From positions 1-34,989 of the forward strand of contig JAFLCH010000012.1 in assembly GCA_017303775.1 (NCBI GenBank): a stretch of DNA of 34,989 nt, in the 5' to 3' direction. The DNA is from Anaerolineae bacterium. GTDB lineage: Bacteria > Chloroflexota > Anaerolineae > Aggregatilineales > Phototrophicaceae. Position numbers and translations under genes: made by a program. Position 1 is the first letter of the stretch, and each line of letters opens with the position of its first letter. Shown here in pieces: positions 25,971-33,850 of this stretch. Below the pieces are notes generated by a model that saw only the letters and a program-made list of their open reading frames with translations, had not been told where the DNA came from and did not search any database.

Positions 25971-27281
25971 ATGCAGTATGAACGCTTGGTACAGTGGGCA
26001 AAAAGTGTATGGGAAGCACGCTGGCCCGGACGCAACTATCTGACGATCTGGGCCTCTTCCGATTGTAGCAATAGCGTCGCTCAAAGTCAGATCCGACCGG
26101 GACGTAAACTGCGCGGAAAAGCGCGTTTTGACGGTTTCGAATCCCTCGATTCCCCTGTGATTGTGCCCATCAGTGACTACGGCACGCGTGGCAAGAAAAT
26201 GGTACTCACCACCACTGCCGGGGCGTTTATATTTAAGTTCTCACAGCAAGGGGCTGACCCATTTGAAGTCATTTATGCCAGCTCCTACTTCGATGACGAA
26301 GGTCAGGATTTGACGGCGGTAGCGCTCGTTCCGCCCGAATGTCTGGAAACATGGGCTGCTTTTGAATTTGCCTGTGCTCGTGCCGTTCGCCCGCGCATTC
26401 GTCGCCGCCGTGATGTCTATATCATCGGTGGTACCGATGCATTCTTTGATCCAACCGTGGAATGGGAAGATGTCATCCTTCCCGAACAGCTTAAAAGTGA
26501 TCTGGCCGAAGATATGGAAGCCTTTTTCAATACAGGCGTTCATATCTACCGCGAACTGAAGCTAGCTCCCTTCCGTAAATTGCTTCTTGCCGGAGTTCCC
26601 GGAACCGGCAAGACCATGCTCTGTGCCGCTATGGCAAAGCTCGCCATTAATCGTGGGCGCATCGTGGTTTATGTTTCCGGTTCGGATCGTGATGGAGCAT
26701 CATTTGAAAAAATCCAACGTGCGCTTCAAGCAGTCACCGCTGCCCGTTACCCCGTCCTCCTCATCGTCGAAGAGATCGATGCCTATCTGCAAGGTGATGA
26801 TAAGGCCCGTGTCCTCAACGTTCTGGATGGTGTTGAATCACCCAATAATCCTGAAGGTGCGCTCCTCCTCGCGACGACCAATTACCCCGAAGTCATTGAT
26901 GAACGCATCGCGCGGCGTCCGGGACGTCTGGATCGCATCTTTGTTATACCGACCATTCAGAATGATCATCACGCCGAACAGATGCTTCGGCACTACATGG
27001 CCGACCAGTGGCGCGATGAACATATGGAAGTCATCCCTGAACTGATCAATCAACCCGGTGCCTTCGTCCGCGAGGCGGCTCTCCATGCTCGTATGCTTGC
27101 CGCCCACGACCGCCGGACGGAAGTGACCCTCGAATTCCTCCAGCAGTCCATCGACAGCCTCCTTCGTCAGATTCGCGCCGGGAATGACTTCCTGCGTGAC
27201 CGTCGTCCCATTGGTCTCGTCCACAACAAAGGTAAGTCTAAGAAGAACCTGCGACCGGATCCTTTTGGTTTCAAAGATTAA
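25971..27281 (+). CDS. Single-domain AAA+ ATPase with an unknown N-terminal domain
   Basis: This 436-residue cytosolic ATPase has an N-terminal beta-rich region (about 1-165) that I do not recognise, then an AAA module of the BCS1/FtsH-like type. Walker A is GVPGTGKT (208-215), Walker B LLIVEEIDAYL (263-273), sensor 1 LLATTNYPEV, and arginine fingers RRPGRLDR (315-322). Walker B has Glu267 where Asp is usual. The C-terminal helical lid ends in a basic tail rich in Lys and Arg (NKGKSKKNLRPDPFGF). No protease domain or membrane segment is present. AGGAGG lies 13 bases before the ATG, which is a long spacing. A TATAAT (25856-25861) lies upstream. Substrates are unknown. Confidence 0.85.
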   Translation: MQYERLVQWAKSVWEARWPGRNYLTIWASSDCSNSVAQSQIRPGRKLRGKARFDGFESLDSPVIVPISDYGTRGKKMVLTTTAGAFIFKFSQQGADPFEVIYASSYFDDEGQDLTAVALVPPECLETWAAFEFACARAVRPRIRRRRDVYIIGGTDAFFDPTVEWEDVILPEQLKSDLAEDMEAFFNTGVHIYRELKLAPFRKLLLAGVPGTGKTMLCAAMAKLAINRGRIVVYVSGSDRDGASFEKIQRALQAVTAARYPVLLIVEEIDAYLQGDDKARVLNVLDGVESPNNPEGALLLATTNYPEVIDERIARRPGRLDRIFVIPTIQNDHHAEQMLRHYMADQWRDEHMEVIPELINQPGAFVREAALHARMLAAHDRRTEVTLEFLQQSIDSLLRQIRAGNDFLRDRRPIGLVHNKGKSKKNLRPDPFGFKD

Positions 27282-27303
27282 CGCTGCGTTTCGGTGTCTG
27301 TTT

Positions 27304-27326
27304 GCCTCACATATGTGCAATGAGGC
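27304..27326 (+). terminator. Weak hairpin after the AAA+ ATPase gene
   Basis: GCCTCA (27304-27309) and TGAGGC (27321-27326) form a 6-bp stem, with a CACATATGTG palindrome overlapping the loop. A T run is lacking, so termination here is uncertain. Confidence 0.3.
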
Positions 27327-27388
27327 GCTTGTCCTTCGAACTTGTGACAGTTTGGTTAAGAAAATCTAACTTTAGAGCCACTTTCCGT

Positions 27389-27418
27389 TTGACTCAAGCC
27401 TTACAATTCCGTTATGCT
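27389..27418 (+). promoter_or_regulatory. Promoter of the Ala/Ser/Gly-rich secreted protein gene
   Basis: TTGACT (27389-27394) and TATGCT (27413-27418) are separated by 18 bases, giving a start near 27425 and a leader of about 57 bases. A perfect palindrome starts a few bases downstream, at the position expected for a repressor site. Confidence 0.5.
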
Positions 27419-27428
27419 TCAATCAGTG

Positions 27429-27444
27429 AACAATATATATTGTT
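27429..27444. promoter_or_regulatory. 16-base perfect palindrome, putative operator
   Basis: AACAATATATATTGTT is a perfect palindrome; flanking GTG and TCAC extend it if a one-base offset is allowed. It lies just downstream of the -10 element and upstream of the ribosome binding site, so it could be a repressor operator. The regulator is not encoded obviously nearby. Confidence 0.5.
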
Positions 27445-27481
27445 TCACAATCTCTTGTTGGCCTAGTAAAGGAGACACACA

Positions 27482-27889
27482 GTGAGGAATGTAGCATTTG
27501 CAGGTGTTCAACCGGTGATGACACTGAACAGAGGACGCAAATTCGTGGCGTTCCTTATGTTGCTGGTAGTGTTGTCTCTGGCCTTGGCTCCGTTGGCTGT
27601 GCAGGCAAGCAGCTCTGCTAGCGCAACCTCAGCGGGGTTTGGTGCGGCGTTTGGTTACGCCCAGACAATCGGGCCGATTGCTTACACGCAGGCTGGTTCG
27701 ATTGGTGATGCTGCGGGTGCCGCCGCTGCAATCACTCCCTATTCGTCAGCAGTGTCGGCTGTCTTTAGCAGTGGCCCATCTGCTGCCTTCGCTACCTCCA
27801 TTGGCAGCCCCTTCGGCTCGAATGCCTTTGTACAGGTAGCCTCGTTCTTTGGTGGTTTTGCGAGTGGTGTAGCCGCGAGCGCGCCGTAA
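27482..27889 (+). CDS. Secreted Ala/Ser/Gly-rich protein
   Basis: This 135-residue protein starts with GTG 27482, 7 bases after AAAGGAG. An N-terminal signal peptide (RGRKFVAFLMLLVVLSLALA then PLAVQA) predicts cleavage after residue 42, leaving about 90 residues composed mostly of Ala, Ser, Gly, Phe and Val with almost no charged residues. The motifs AFGYAQTIGP and IAYTQAGSIG recall the YAQ repeats of the LysM protein encoded next door. No Cys, LPXTG or membrane anchor is visible. Such composition suggests an aggregating, fibrous or surface-coating protein, but no family is recognised. A hairpin separates it from the LysM gene. Confidence 0.75.
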   Translation: MRNVAFAGVQPVMTLNRGRKFVAFLMLLVVLSLALAPLAVQASSSASATSAGFGAAFGYAQTIGPIAYTQAGSIGDAAGAAAAITPYSSAVSAVFSSGPSAAFATSIGSPFGSNAFVQVASFFGGFASGVAASAP

Positions 27890-27914
27890 GAATAGTTGTT
27901 TGATTACTCACTGC

Positions 27915-27944
27915 GACAGGGCGAAATCGCGGTTTTGCCCTGTC
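27915..27944 (+). terminator. Hairpin terminator between the Ala/Ser/Gly-rich and LysM genes
   Basis: A stem of about 12 bp, GACAGGGCGAAA (27915-27926) with TTTTGCCCTGTC (27933-27944), contains one G-T pair and a 6-base loop. It is followed by ACTTTG rather than a full T run. It lies 26 bases after the stop codon and 20 bases before the ATG of the LysM gene, so it may reduce rather than end read-through. Confidence 0.6.
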
Positions 27945-27964
27945 ACTTTGTGGTTACCGTTCAC

Positions 27965-28690
27965 ATGTGGATAGGACTGAAGTTGAATCGTATTCGCGCT
28001 TCGTTTTCTCATCTATCAGTTATCTTAATCGCTGCTGTTTTTGCCCTGCTTTCCGCTCACACCGTCGCCGCGCAAACCAGCCCCGGAGCCGCCTTTTTTT
28101 CATACGAGTGCCGCAGCTATGGCTTCGACTTCTTCTTACAGGGTTCTTTTGTGCTGCGCGTTACCTTCACCGAGATCAGCGACCCTCTCGCCCGTGCGCT
28201 TGCTTTGAATCAAAATCAGCCCATCAAATCCACTGCTGAGATTGGCTTGTGGGCGCTCAAATCCGATGAACTTCAGATTCACCAGAACAAAGACCCCGAC
28301 CTGACCAAATATGTGATTCCCGCCACCGCCTGCGGTCCTTTGAATACCGGAGCACCCTCGGCCGCATCTAGCCAGTCACTAGCTTTTGTCCAGTTGAATG
28401 GCCCCGGTCAGGCCTTTGCTTACGCACAGGTCACAGCTTCCGGTCAAACATTGGCCTATGCGCAAGTTTCGGGGGAGGGCATCGCGCTCGCGGCAGCACA
28501 ATCAACCGTTCCGGCAGATGGCTCTACACCCACCGGAACCAGTGCTCATGTGCATATCGTTCAAAAAGGTGAGAACCTGTTTCGTATCGCATTGCGCTAT
28601 AACACCACCGTGGCTGTTCTCTCCCAACTGAACAATATCTCTGACCCGGCACGTATTTACGTTGGACAGACAATCATTCTACCCGCCTAA
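27965..28690 (+). CDS. Secreted LysM-domain protein with YAQ repeats
   Basis: This 241-residue protein has a signal peptide (HLSVILIAAVFALLSAHTVA, then AQ) with predicted cleavage near residue 36, an extracellular domain with one Cys pair (YECRSYGF and ATACGPLN), then four imperfect 12-residue repeats (SLAFVQLNGPGQ, AFAYAQVTASGQ, TLAYAQVSGEGI, ALAAAQSTVPAD), and a C-terminal LysM (HIVQKGENLFRIALRYNTTV to YVGQTIILPA) that binds peptidoglycan or another GlcNAc-containing polymer. ATG 27965 is chosen because a longer TTG-initiated frame from 27896 would run through the hairpin and give no proper signal peptide. It probably sits at the cell wall. Its stop is 2 bases from that of the convergent SnoaL-like gene. 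Confidence 0.85.
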   Translation: MWIGLKLNRIRASFSHLSVILIAAVFALLSAHTVAAQTSPGAAFFSYECRSYGFDFFLQGSFVLRVTFTEISDPLARALALNQNQPIKSTAEIGLWALKSDELQIHQNKDPDLTKYVIPATACGPLNTGAPSAASSQSLAFVQLNGPGQAFAYAQVTASGQTLAYAQVSGEGIALAAAQSTVPADGSTPTGTSAHVHIVQKGENLFRIALRYNTTVAVLSQLNNISDPARIYVGQTIILPA

Positions 28691-28692
28691 AA

Positions 28693-29703
28693 TTATGGGC
28701 TAGGCGTCAGTATGGGTGCGGTGACCGTGATCAGCCCCAACTGTGTCAAGAAGCTCAGGCTGTCGTACATTTCAAACGCTTCGGCGATCAACCCCTGCTG
28801 ATCAAAACGAAACAAGGTGATTGTTGGCAAGTTCAGTGTCAGCCCCGTAGGTGGTATCGCGCTGCCATCTGCATTGACGAAGTTACCGCTGAAGGTGCCG
28901 TTCAAAGTGTAATAAATAGCTGTCCAATTCCCCTCGGTGACAATCTGCTCTACCGTCAGCGTCAAGTTCGGGAGTGCCCCTCGTAACCGCCCCAGATCAC
29001 CCGCCAACCCCGTCCGGTCTAGCACACCGAATGGATTATGGGCGCTCAAGTCGTCCTTGAATGCTTGGTTCATAAAGTCCAGATTGCCTTGATTTATTGC
29101 TGCGACATATTGTTCTACGGCAGTCCGATTCTGCGCGGACATGCCAATATCAACCACATCAGGATAGAGCATTGGCGCGGGGATCGGTGTATTGGATGCG
29201 GGCAGCACACCTAATTGACCGAGGAATGCCAGATTATCGAACGCGTCCCATTCCTCTGCGATCAACCCTGCTTCGTCAAATCGGTACACAACATTGACCA
29301 CGAACTCAATCGGTTGGTTATTGGGGGCAATCGGCAGTGCGTTCGGGGTCACAAACTCCCCCGTGAAAGTCCCCTTCATCCGCAGCCGGGTCGCTACCAG
29401 ATTGCCTTCCTCAAGGCTGACCTCCGTGCTCACCATTAAATCAGGCATCGCCGCCCGCAGCGACAAAACCGAAATCTTGAAAGCGGTCAGGTCGGTTTCT
29501 CCGGGGTGGCGCACGAATGACGGCGCGAACACACTGTCCACGGCGCTAATATTCCCTTTGCCATATAACTCGGCCACCAGTGTGTCAATCGTTTGCTTGA
29601 AGCTGCTTTGGGCGCTCACCGGAACGCACAACCCGATCACAACCATGCTCAGCACTATCACCAGTGCGGACTTCATTTTGAAGAATGACATCATGTGTCG
29701 CAT
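28693..29703 (-). CDS. Secreted protein with two SnoaL-like domains
   Basis: This 336-residue protein has an N-terminal signal peptide (SALVIVLSMVVIGLCVPVSA, then Q) and two tandem SnoaL/ester-cyclase-like alpha+beta barrels, about 35-165 and 195-330. The matching segments are SVDSVFAPSFVRHPG with MKGTFTGEFV and RFDEAGLIAEEWDAFDNLAF in the first copy, and DFMNQAFKDDLSAHNPFG with LNGTFSGNFV and RFDQQGLIAEAFEMYDSLSF in the second. SnoaL-like folds include polyketide cyclases and many proteins of unknown role; export is unusual for this family. It is encoded 33 bases downstream of the second LysM gene on the same strand, so the two are probably co-transcribed. Confidence 0.8.
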   Translation of the reverse strand: MRHMMSFFKMKSALVIVLSMVVIGLCVPVSAQSSFKQTIDTLVAELYGKGNISAVDSVFAPSFVRHPGETDLTAFKISVLSLRAAMPDLMVSTEVSLEEGNLVATRLRMKGTFTGEFVTPNALPIAPNNQPIEFVVNVVYRFDEAGLIAEEWDAFDNLAFLGQLGVLPASNTPIPAPMLYPDVVDIGMSAQNRTAVEQYVAAINQGNLDFMNQAFKDDLSAHNPFGVLDRTGLAGDLGRLRGALPNLTLTVEQIVTEGNWTAIYYTLNGTFSGNFVNADGSAIPPTGLTLNLPTITLFRFDQQGLIAEAFEMYDSLSFLTQLGLITVTAPILTPSP

Positions 29704-29736
29704 TCACTTTCCTTAGCATTAATCCGAAAAATGATC

Positions 29737-30936
29737 TCAACCACCGCTGCAAAACTGCTGAAATAACTGTGCAAATTCCGGCGGTACGCTGCCGGGGAAT
29801 GCCCCCAGATTGTTGCAGTCCAGCGTCGGCGAACTCGTTTCACCGGCTGGTGTCGGTTCTGCCGGGTTTGCCTCGCCCGCGCTGTCATTACCCCCACTCG
29901 CCGGCGCGCTCGATGAACCGCCGCGATCCGTCCCACAGGGAATAGTCAGGGTTTGCCCCACCACAATCTGGCTCGGATCAGCGATCCCATTCGCCGAAGC
30001 AATCGCCTCAATCGTCGTCCCGTAGCGCATCGCGATGCGGAACAGATTCTCCCCCGCGCTCACCACATGTGTGGTGCTGTTGCCACAGCTTCCCGATGCT
30101 GGAACTGCTGTCGGCGCTGCTTGTGCGGTAGGGAGTGCGGTAGGTGTCGCCGTCGGGGCTGGCGCTGCGCTAATCTGAAGTCCGATCTGTTCCAGTGCGG
30201 TTCGTGCGACTGCTGCTGTATCCAACTCGGCCTTTGTCCCACCTCTTGGCGCTGACCAGAAGAGAATTTGCCCGTCATTGTCGGTGATACCCGTGATCGA
30301 CTGTCCCGCCTGTACGGTTGCCCCGCCGCTAATTTCCAACTGGCCGCTGTACACGTGCGCCACCAGCGCATTTTCCGATTGCTGCTGGAACGTGACCAGT
30401 GACGACGCTCGCAGTTTTGCGCCGTTTAGCGTGAAATTCAACACAATATCGGTTCCTGTCTGAACAGCCAGCACCGAAGGTGTTTCACTGCATCCCGCAT
30501 CCTGCAAACCATTTCGGAACACGAATTGATCAGGTAGGATAGCATCAGCGTCCGATAAGTTTTCCAGCCTGACATCGCCGAGGAGCAGCATCATCGCTGC
30601 CGGGCCGCTGCCTGTATCAACCAGATTGATGGCCGCGAGTCCCCATTCCCCGCTTGTCACATCAGCGCCGGAGGTTTGTAATGTCCCTAGCGTCTTCAGG
30701 TCTGCCCGGTCGCCAACCGCCTCGAATGAGGTTGTCGCATCTGTTGCCGTCAGCGTGACCTGTGAATGTCCGTAACAAATAGTCTGTCCCGGTATCTCGG
30801 CGCAGTTTTCGCCGAAGCTGCTTAAAGCCTGTTGCACCAGTGCGAAACAAGCCGCGTCAACCTGTGCGGCGCTGGCGGTACCGGTGAATGCCAGCAGAAA
30901 AATGGCATACAAAACCCAGCGTGGAGTGAAACGCAT
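29737..30936 (-). CDS. Secreted LysM-domain protein with Thr/Pro-rich linker
   Basis: This 399-residue exported protein has a signal peptide (RWVLYAIFLLAFTGTASA, then AQ) and a large beta-rich domain (about 25-255) with Cys residues (ACFALVQQ, NCAEIPGQTICYG, GCSETPS). Part of it, with AKLRASSLVTFQQQSENALV and VYSGQLEISGGATVQAGQSI, resembles a FecR-type beta domain. A PTATPTALPTAQAAPTAVP linker follows, then a LysM (HVVSAGENLFRIAMRYGTTI to IVVGQTLTIP), and a Gly/Ser/Pro-rich tail with two Cys. ATG 30936 is chosen because AGAGGG lies 9 bases before it; the ATG six codons upstream overlaps this ribosome binding site. Its LysM is close to that of the protein at 27965. Confidence 0.85.
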   Translation of the reverse strand: MRFTPRWVLYAIFLLAFTGTASAAQVDAACFALVQQALSSFGENCAEIPGQTICYGHSQVTLTATDATTSFEAVGDRADLKTLGTLQTSGADVTSGEWGLAAINLVDTGSGPAAMMLLLGDVRLENLSDADAILPDQFVFRNGLQDAGCSETPSVLAVQTGTDIVLNFTLNGAKLRASSLVTFQQQSENALVAHVYSGQLEISGGATVQAGQSITGITDNDGQILFWSAPRGGTKAELDTAAVARTALEQIGLQISAAPAPTATPTALPTAQAAPTAVPASGSCGNSTTHVVSAGENLFRIAMRYGTTIEAIASANGIADPSQIVVGQTLTIPCGTDRGGSSSAPASGGNDSAGEANPAEPTPAGETSSPTLDCNNLGAFPGSVPPEFAQLFQQFCSGG

Positions 30937-31047
30937 ACACCACCCTCTTTCCATCAGATAAAATCAGCTTATAACAGGATTGGGTTCGCTGCAACTTGCC
31001 ATACTGTCACCTTTTGCGATGACAATCAGCCGCCAAAAATAGATGAA

Positions 31048-32688
31048 TTACGTCGCTTTGGGGTACAAAATGAGATAATTGAACCCGTTCATCGTGATTG
31101 TTTCACCCTGTTCATACGCACGACTGATGGCGAGTAACACCACCTGCGGATAAAACTGTGCCCGCAGCACAATCATCCCAAAGGCTTGTTCATCAATCAT
31201 CCGCACCAGTTCCGCCCCGCTGTATAACCCCTTCTTTTCCAGATTTAACAGTTGGGTCGGGTTTGTAATTACCGTCTTTTCGGCAGCAAGGCTGAAACCG
31301 GCATCTTCGCTAATGACCGGCCTATCCTCATCTCGAATCATATCCGCGATGCGCCATCCAGCCGCCACATCATCCGCTGTAACAAGGTGTCCGATGTTCG
31401 CGTACCCCGTCGCATACTGCCCATCCTGCGTCCGTGCCGAATCGTAAAACCCGTTCATCGCATTCGCTTGGATGCCGAAAAGGGTAGCAATCTCTTTGAA
31501 TACCACTCCCTCCGTTGGCATATGCAAAACAGCCCGTCCGTAGCCCAGATAGAGCAGGGGAATCACGATCACCGAAGCTTGGACGATGCTGCGCCCCCGC
31601 CCGCCGAACACAGGCTTGAACCACCGCGAAAGGTAATTATCCGGGAATATCCAGCGCCCTCGTAATGTCCTCGCGGCAAAAATCCCGCTCAGGATGCATG
31701 TTGCGGCGATTGCCGTGCTGAAGTAGCTGTCTCCGCCGCCCCATGTGCCGGAGGCCGCGCCGTTGATGCTGACCGCCACCACAAACCAGATCACATAAAT
31801 AGAGATGCGGGTGAAATAAACCTCGTAGATCACCATCAGCACAGCCGGGATGATCAAGAACCCGTGCAGCCCGAACCACTGCTTAAACAGGGCTATTGTC
31901 TGAACGATCTTCAACTCATTCACGTTAGCCAGAATCGCCTGCCGCCACCACTCGCCGTTGGTCGCGATATTCATCCACACGAATATTCCCGCACCCACAA
32001 TCCCCGCTGCCATCCCCCAGAAAATAGCCCGCCGCGGCTGCCGGATGAACAGGAACAATCCGGCTGCAATCGCGGTGATAGCCGCCAGTTGCTTGGTGTA
32101 CCCGCCTGCGATAATCAACCCCAGCCCCAATGCCAGTTGCATACGGCGTCGCCGTGGATTGCTCACCTCGTTCACATGCGCCAGCAGAATCACCGCCACC
32201 GTTTCAAACAGCACCATGCTGGCGTGCTGCCGGAATAGCGGCCCGATGTGATAAATCGTGTTAGATGCCAGATAGGCCAATCCGGCCAATATCGCAATTC
32301 CCCGGTGGCGCTCCTCACGGTACACCGCGTAGCTGATCGCCCCCGCCGTCACCAGCGTTCCCAAAAATCCCAGCAGCCGCCCGTACCAGTATCCCGGCCC
32401 GAACAAACTCACAAAGGGCGCGGCGATCACATGAAACAGCGGCGGATAATTGCTCGAATAAAACGGAAATGTCTCCGTATCGCGGTAAGGCCATTCGCCT
32501 TGGCTGAACAGAATGGTGTCAACCAGTTCAAATCCCTCTCCCTGATCGTAGTCAAACGGGAATTGAATCAGGTTGATCGCGTAGACCACATACACCACCA
32601 GATAGAACACCAGCAGTCCCAGTGCGGCTGTCATCAAAATGTTGTGAATCGTTCGCAGGCCGGAAGAAGAAGTGGATGGAATCGTCAT
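31048..32688 (-). CDS. GT-C-fold membrane glycosyltransferase (family 39/ArnT-like)
   Basis: This 546-residue polytopic membrane protein has about ten hydrophobic segments. The first extracytoplasmic loop, FDYDQGEGFELVDTILFSQG, followed by PYRDTETFPFYSSNYPPLF, matches the acidic DxE-type motif of GT39/ArnT/dolichyl-phosphate-mannose transferases, which move sugars from a polyprenyl carrier to lipid or protein at the outer face of the membrane. The C-terminal 130 residues form a soluble extracytoplasmic domain. Acceptor and donor are unknown. Its ATG overlaps the stop of the upstream small gene by 4 bases (ATGA), a sign of translational coupling. Confidence 0.85.
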   Translation of the reverse strand: MTIPSTSSSGLRTIHNILMTAALGLLVFYLVVYVVYAINLIQFPFDYDQGEGFELVDTILFSQGEWPYRDTETFPFYSSNYPPLFHVIAAPFVSLFGPGYWYGRLLGFLGTLVTAGAISYAVYREERHRGIAILAGLAYLASNTIYHIGPLFRQHASMVLFETVAVILLAHVNEVSNPRRRRMQLALGLGLIIAGGYTKQLAAITAIAAGLFLFIRQPRRAIFWGMAAGIVGAGIFVWMNIATNGEWWRQAILANVNELKIVQTIALFKQWFGLHGFLIIPAVLMVIYEVYFTRISIYVIWFVVAVSINGAASGTWGGGDSYFSTAIAATCILSGIFAARTLRGRWIFPDNYLSRWFKPVFGGRGRSIVQASVIVIPLLYLGYGRAVLHMPTEGVVFKEIATLFGIQANAMNGFYDSARTQDGQYATGYANIGHLVTADDVAAGWRIADMIRDEDRPVISEDAGFSLAAEKTVITNPTQLLNLEKKGLYSGAELVRMIDEQAFGMIVLRAQFYPQVVLLAISRAYEQGETITMNGFNYLILYPKAT

Positions 32689-32900
32689 GCCGGGGTATCG
32701 CCTAGTGGAATCAAAGTGAGGCCGAGCAGGGCAGCCCCTGCGCTCACAGCCAGTGCCAATTGCTGTGCCGGGCCGATTCCGCCTTCGCGTCCTGCATCCA
32801 GCAAATCAATACTGATGATGCCCACGAAGACCACAATGCCGCCCACCAGCAGCAGCCAACCGAGTTGTCGTTTGGTGAATGTGAAGTGATTACTAAACAT
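32685..32900 (-). CDS. Small two-pass membrane protein coupled to the glycosyltransferase
   Basis: This 71-residue protein has a basic N-terminus (MFSNHFTFTKRQLG) and two hydrophobic segments (WLLLVGGIVVFVGIISIDLL and ALAVSAGAALLGLTLIPLG). It is not recognised. I chose ATG 32900; an earlier start would run through the promoter region. TATACT (32914-32909) lies so near the ATG that the transcript would be nearly leaderless. It overlaps the glycosyltransferase by 4 bases and is likely an accessory subunit or regulator of that enzyme, though this is inference. Confidence 0.65.
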   Translation of the reverse strand: MFSNHFTFTKRQLGWLLLVGGIVVFVGIISIDLLDAGREGGIGPAQQLALAVSAGAALLGLTLIPLGDTPA

Positions 32901-32950
32901 GAGACGGAAGTATACCACAATCCGCGCGCAACTCCGTGCTTGCTTGTGCG

Positions 32951-32956
32951 TATAAT
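32951..32956 (+). promoter_or_regulatory. -10 element of the DUF4870-like gene
   Basis: A consensus TATAAT lies about 57 bases upstream of the ATG at 33013, in the gap to the divergent small membrane protein gene. There is no clear -35. Confidence 0.4.
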
Positions 32957-33012
32957 ACGGTAGTAATTGAGATTGAAGATACTCAACCATGCTCCACGAG
33001 GATAGATTTACG

Positions 33013-33663
33013 ATGACCGAAGATTCGACTTCTGTGCCCGACCACAATGATCGGGTTTCCCGTCTTTCGGCTGTCTCACAGTCATTACCCGATGAAGAAT
33101 TGGTGCACGAATACGAAGCCCGCTATCAGGAACCTCTGAAGCGCAAGGTTCGTCCGCGTAGTTACAGCACCATGAACGTTTCCGACGAAGAGAAGCTTTG
33201 GGCATCTATCGCCCATGCCAGCATCTGGATCACCATGTTAGGCGGCCTGTTCACCGTCGGTTTCGTCGTTCCTGTCAGCATTTTCATTCCGCTGGTGATT
33301 TACTTCCTCTTCCGCAAGAAGTCGGATTATGTCGTCTTCCATGCCATGCAAGCCTTCGTCCTGCAAGTCATTGGTACCATCGGCGTGCTGGTCTTGGCGC
33401 TGGTTGGTGGTGTCGCATGGACACTCGGTATGGTCATCGCGCTCTTGGCAGTATTCGTCCTCGCCGGCATCGTCCTCGTCCCGCTCTGGGCCATCGTCGG
33501 CATCATTCTCGCGCTTGTCATCTTCCTGACACCGCTGGCGGCGCTTCTGTTCGGCACGATTGCCGCTGTCGAAACCTATAACCGTCGCGACTATCGCTAC
33601 CCCTTCATCTCCCGCTGGATTGACCGCCAGCTTGCTGGGGGCTTTCTCAACAGCCCCGGATAA
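33013..33663 (+). CDS. DUF4870-like (Tic20-like) membrane protein
   Basis: This 216-residue protein has a hydrophilic, charged N-terminal tail of about 55 residues, then a DUF4870-type membrane module: SDEEKLWASIAHASIWITML, VPVSIFIPLVIYFLFRKKSD, YVVFHAMQAFVLQVIG, and two further long hydrophobic segments. The phrase FRKKSDYVVFHAMQA is diagnostic for this family, which has no firmly established function. Here the module carries an extra hydrophobic segment. ATG 33013 has GAGGA 10 bases upstream; the earlier ATG at 32989 has no site. A terminator follows 25 bases after the stop, so it is a single-gene unit. Confidence 0.82.
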   Translation: MTEDSTSVPDHNDRVSRLSAVSQSLPDEELVHEYEARYQEPLKRKVRPRSYSTMNVSDEEKLWASIAHASIWITMLGGLFTVGFVVPVSIFIPLVIYFLFRKKSDYVVFHAMQAFVLQVIGTIGVLVLALVGGVAWTLGMVIALLAVFVLAGIVLVPLWAIVGIILALVIFLTPLAALLFGTIAAVETYNRRDYRYPFISRWIDRQLAGGFLNSPG

Positions 33664-33688
33664 TCCACTCGTCCCATCCGTCAACTCA

Positions 33689-33720
33689 CGCACTGAGCCA
33701 ATTCGCCTCGGTGCGTTTTA
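33689..33720 (+). terminator. Intrinsic terminator after the DUF4870-like gene
   Basis: CGCACTGAG (33689-33697) pairs with CTCGGTGCG (33707-33715) through 9 bp including one T-G pair, with a 9-base loop and the tail TTTTAATT. It isolates aspS from the upstream gene. Confidence 0.75.
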
Positions 33721-33740
33721 ATTCCCTCAACCTTAACCAT

Positions 33741-33768
33741 TTGTTTCTCTCAACACTCGTGCTATCCT
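33741..33768 (+). promoter_or_regulatory. Possible aspS promoter
   Basis: TTGTTT (33741-33746) and TATCCT (33763-33768) are separated by 16 bases, between the terminator and aspS. Both hexamers are imperfect. I saw no T-box or other riboswitch structure in this 187-base gap. Confidence 0.3.
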
Positions 33769-33850
33769 TTTCCCACGAGCACCGTCTCAGTTCATTCAAT
33801 CTACGCACTTATTGGGCAAAATGACGTTTCCGTTCAGGAGCAGCACAACT

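Noticed and set aside
27413..27450. AT-rich palindromic stretch considered as a dif (XerCD) site
   Set aside because: The arms do not match known XerC/XerD arm patterns and the sequence sits inside a promoter region, where an operator is the simpler explanation.
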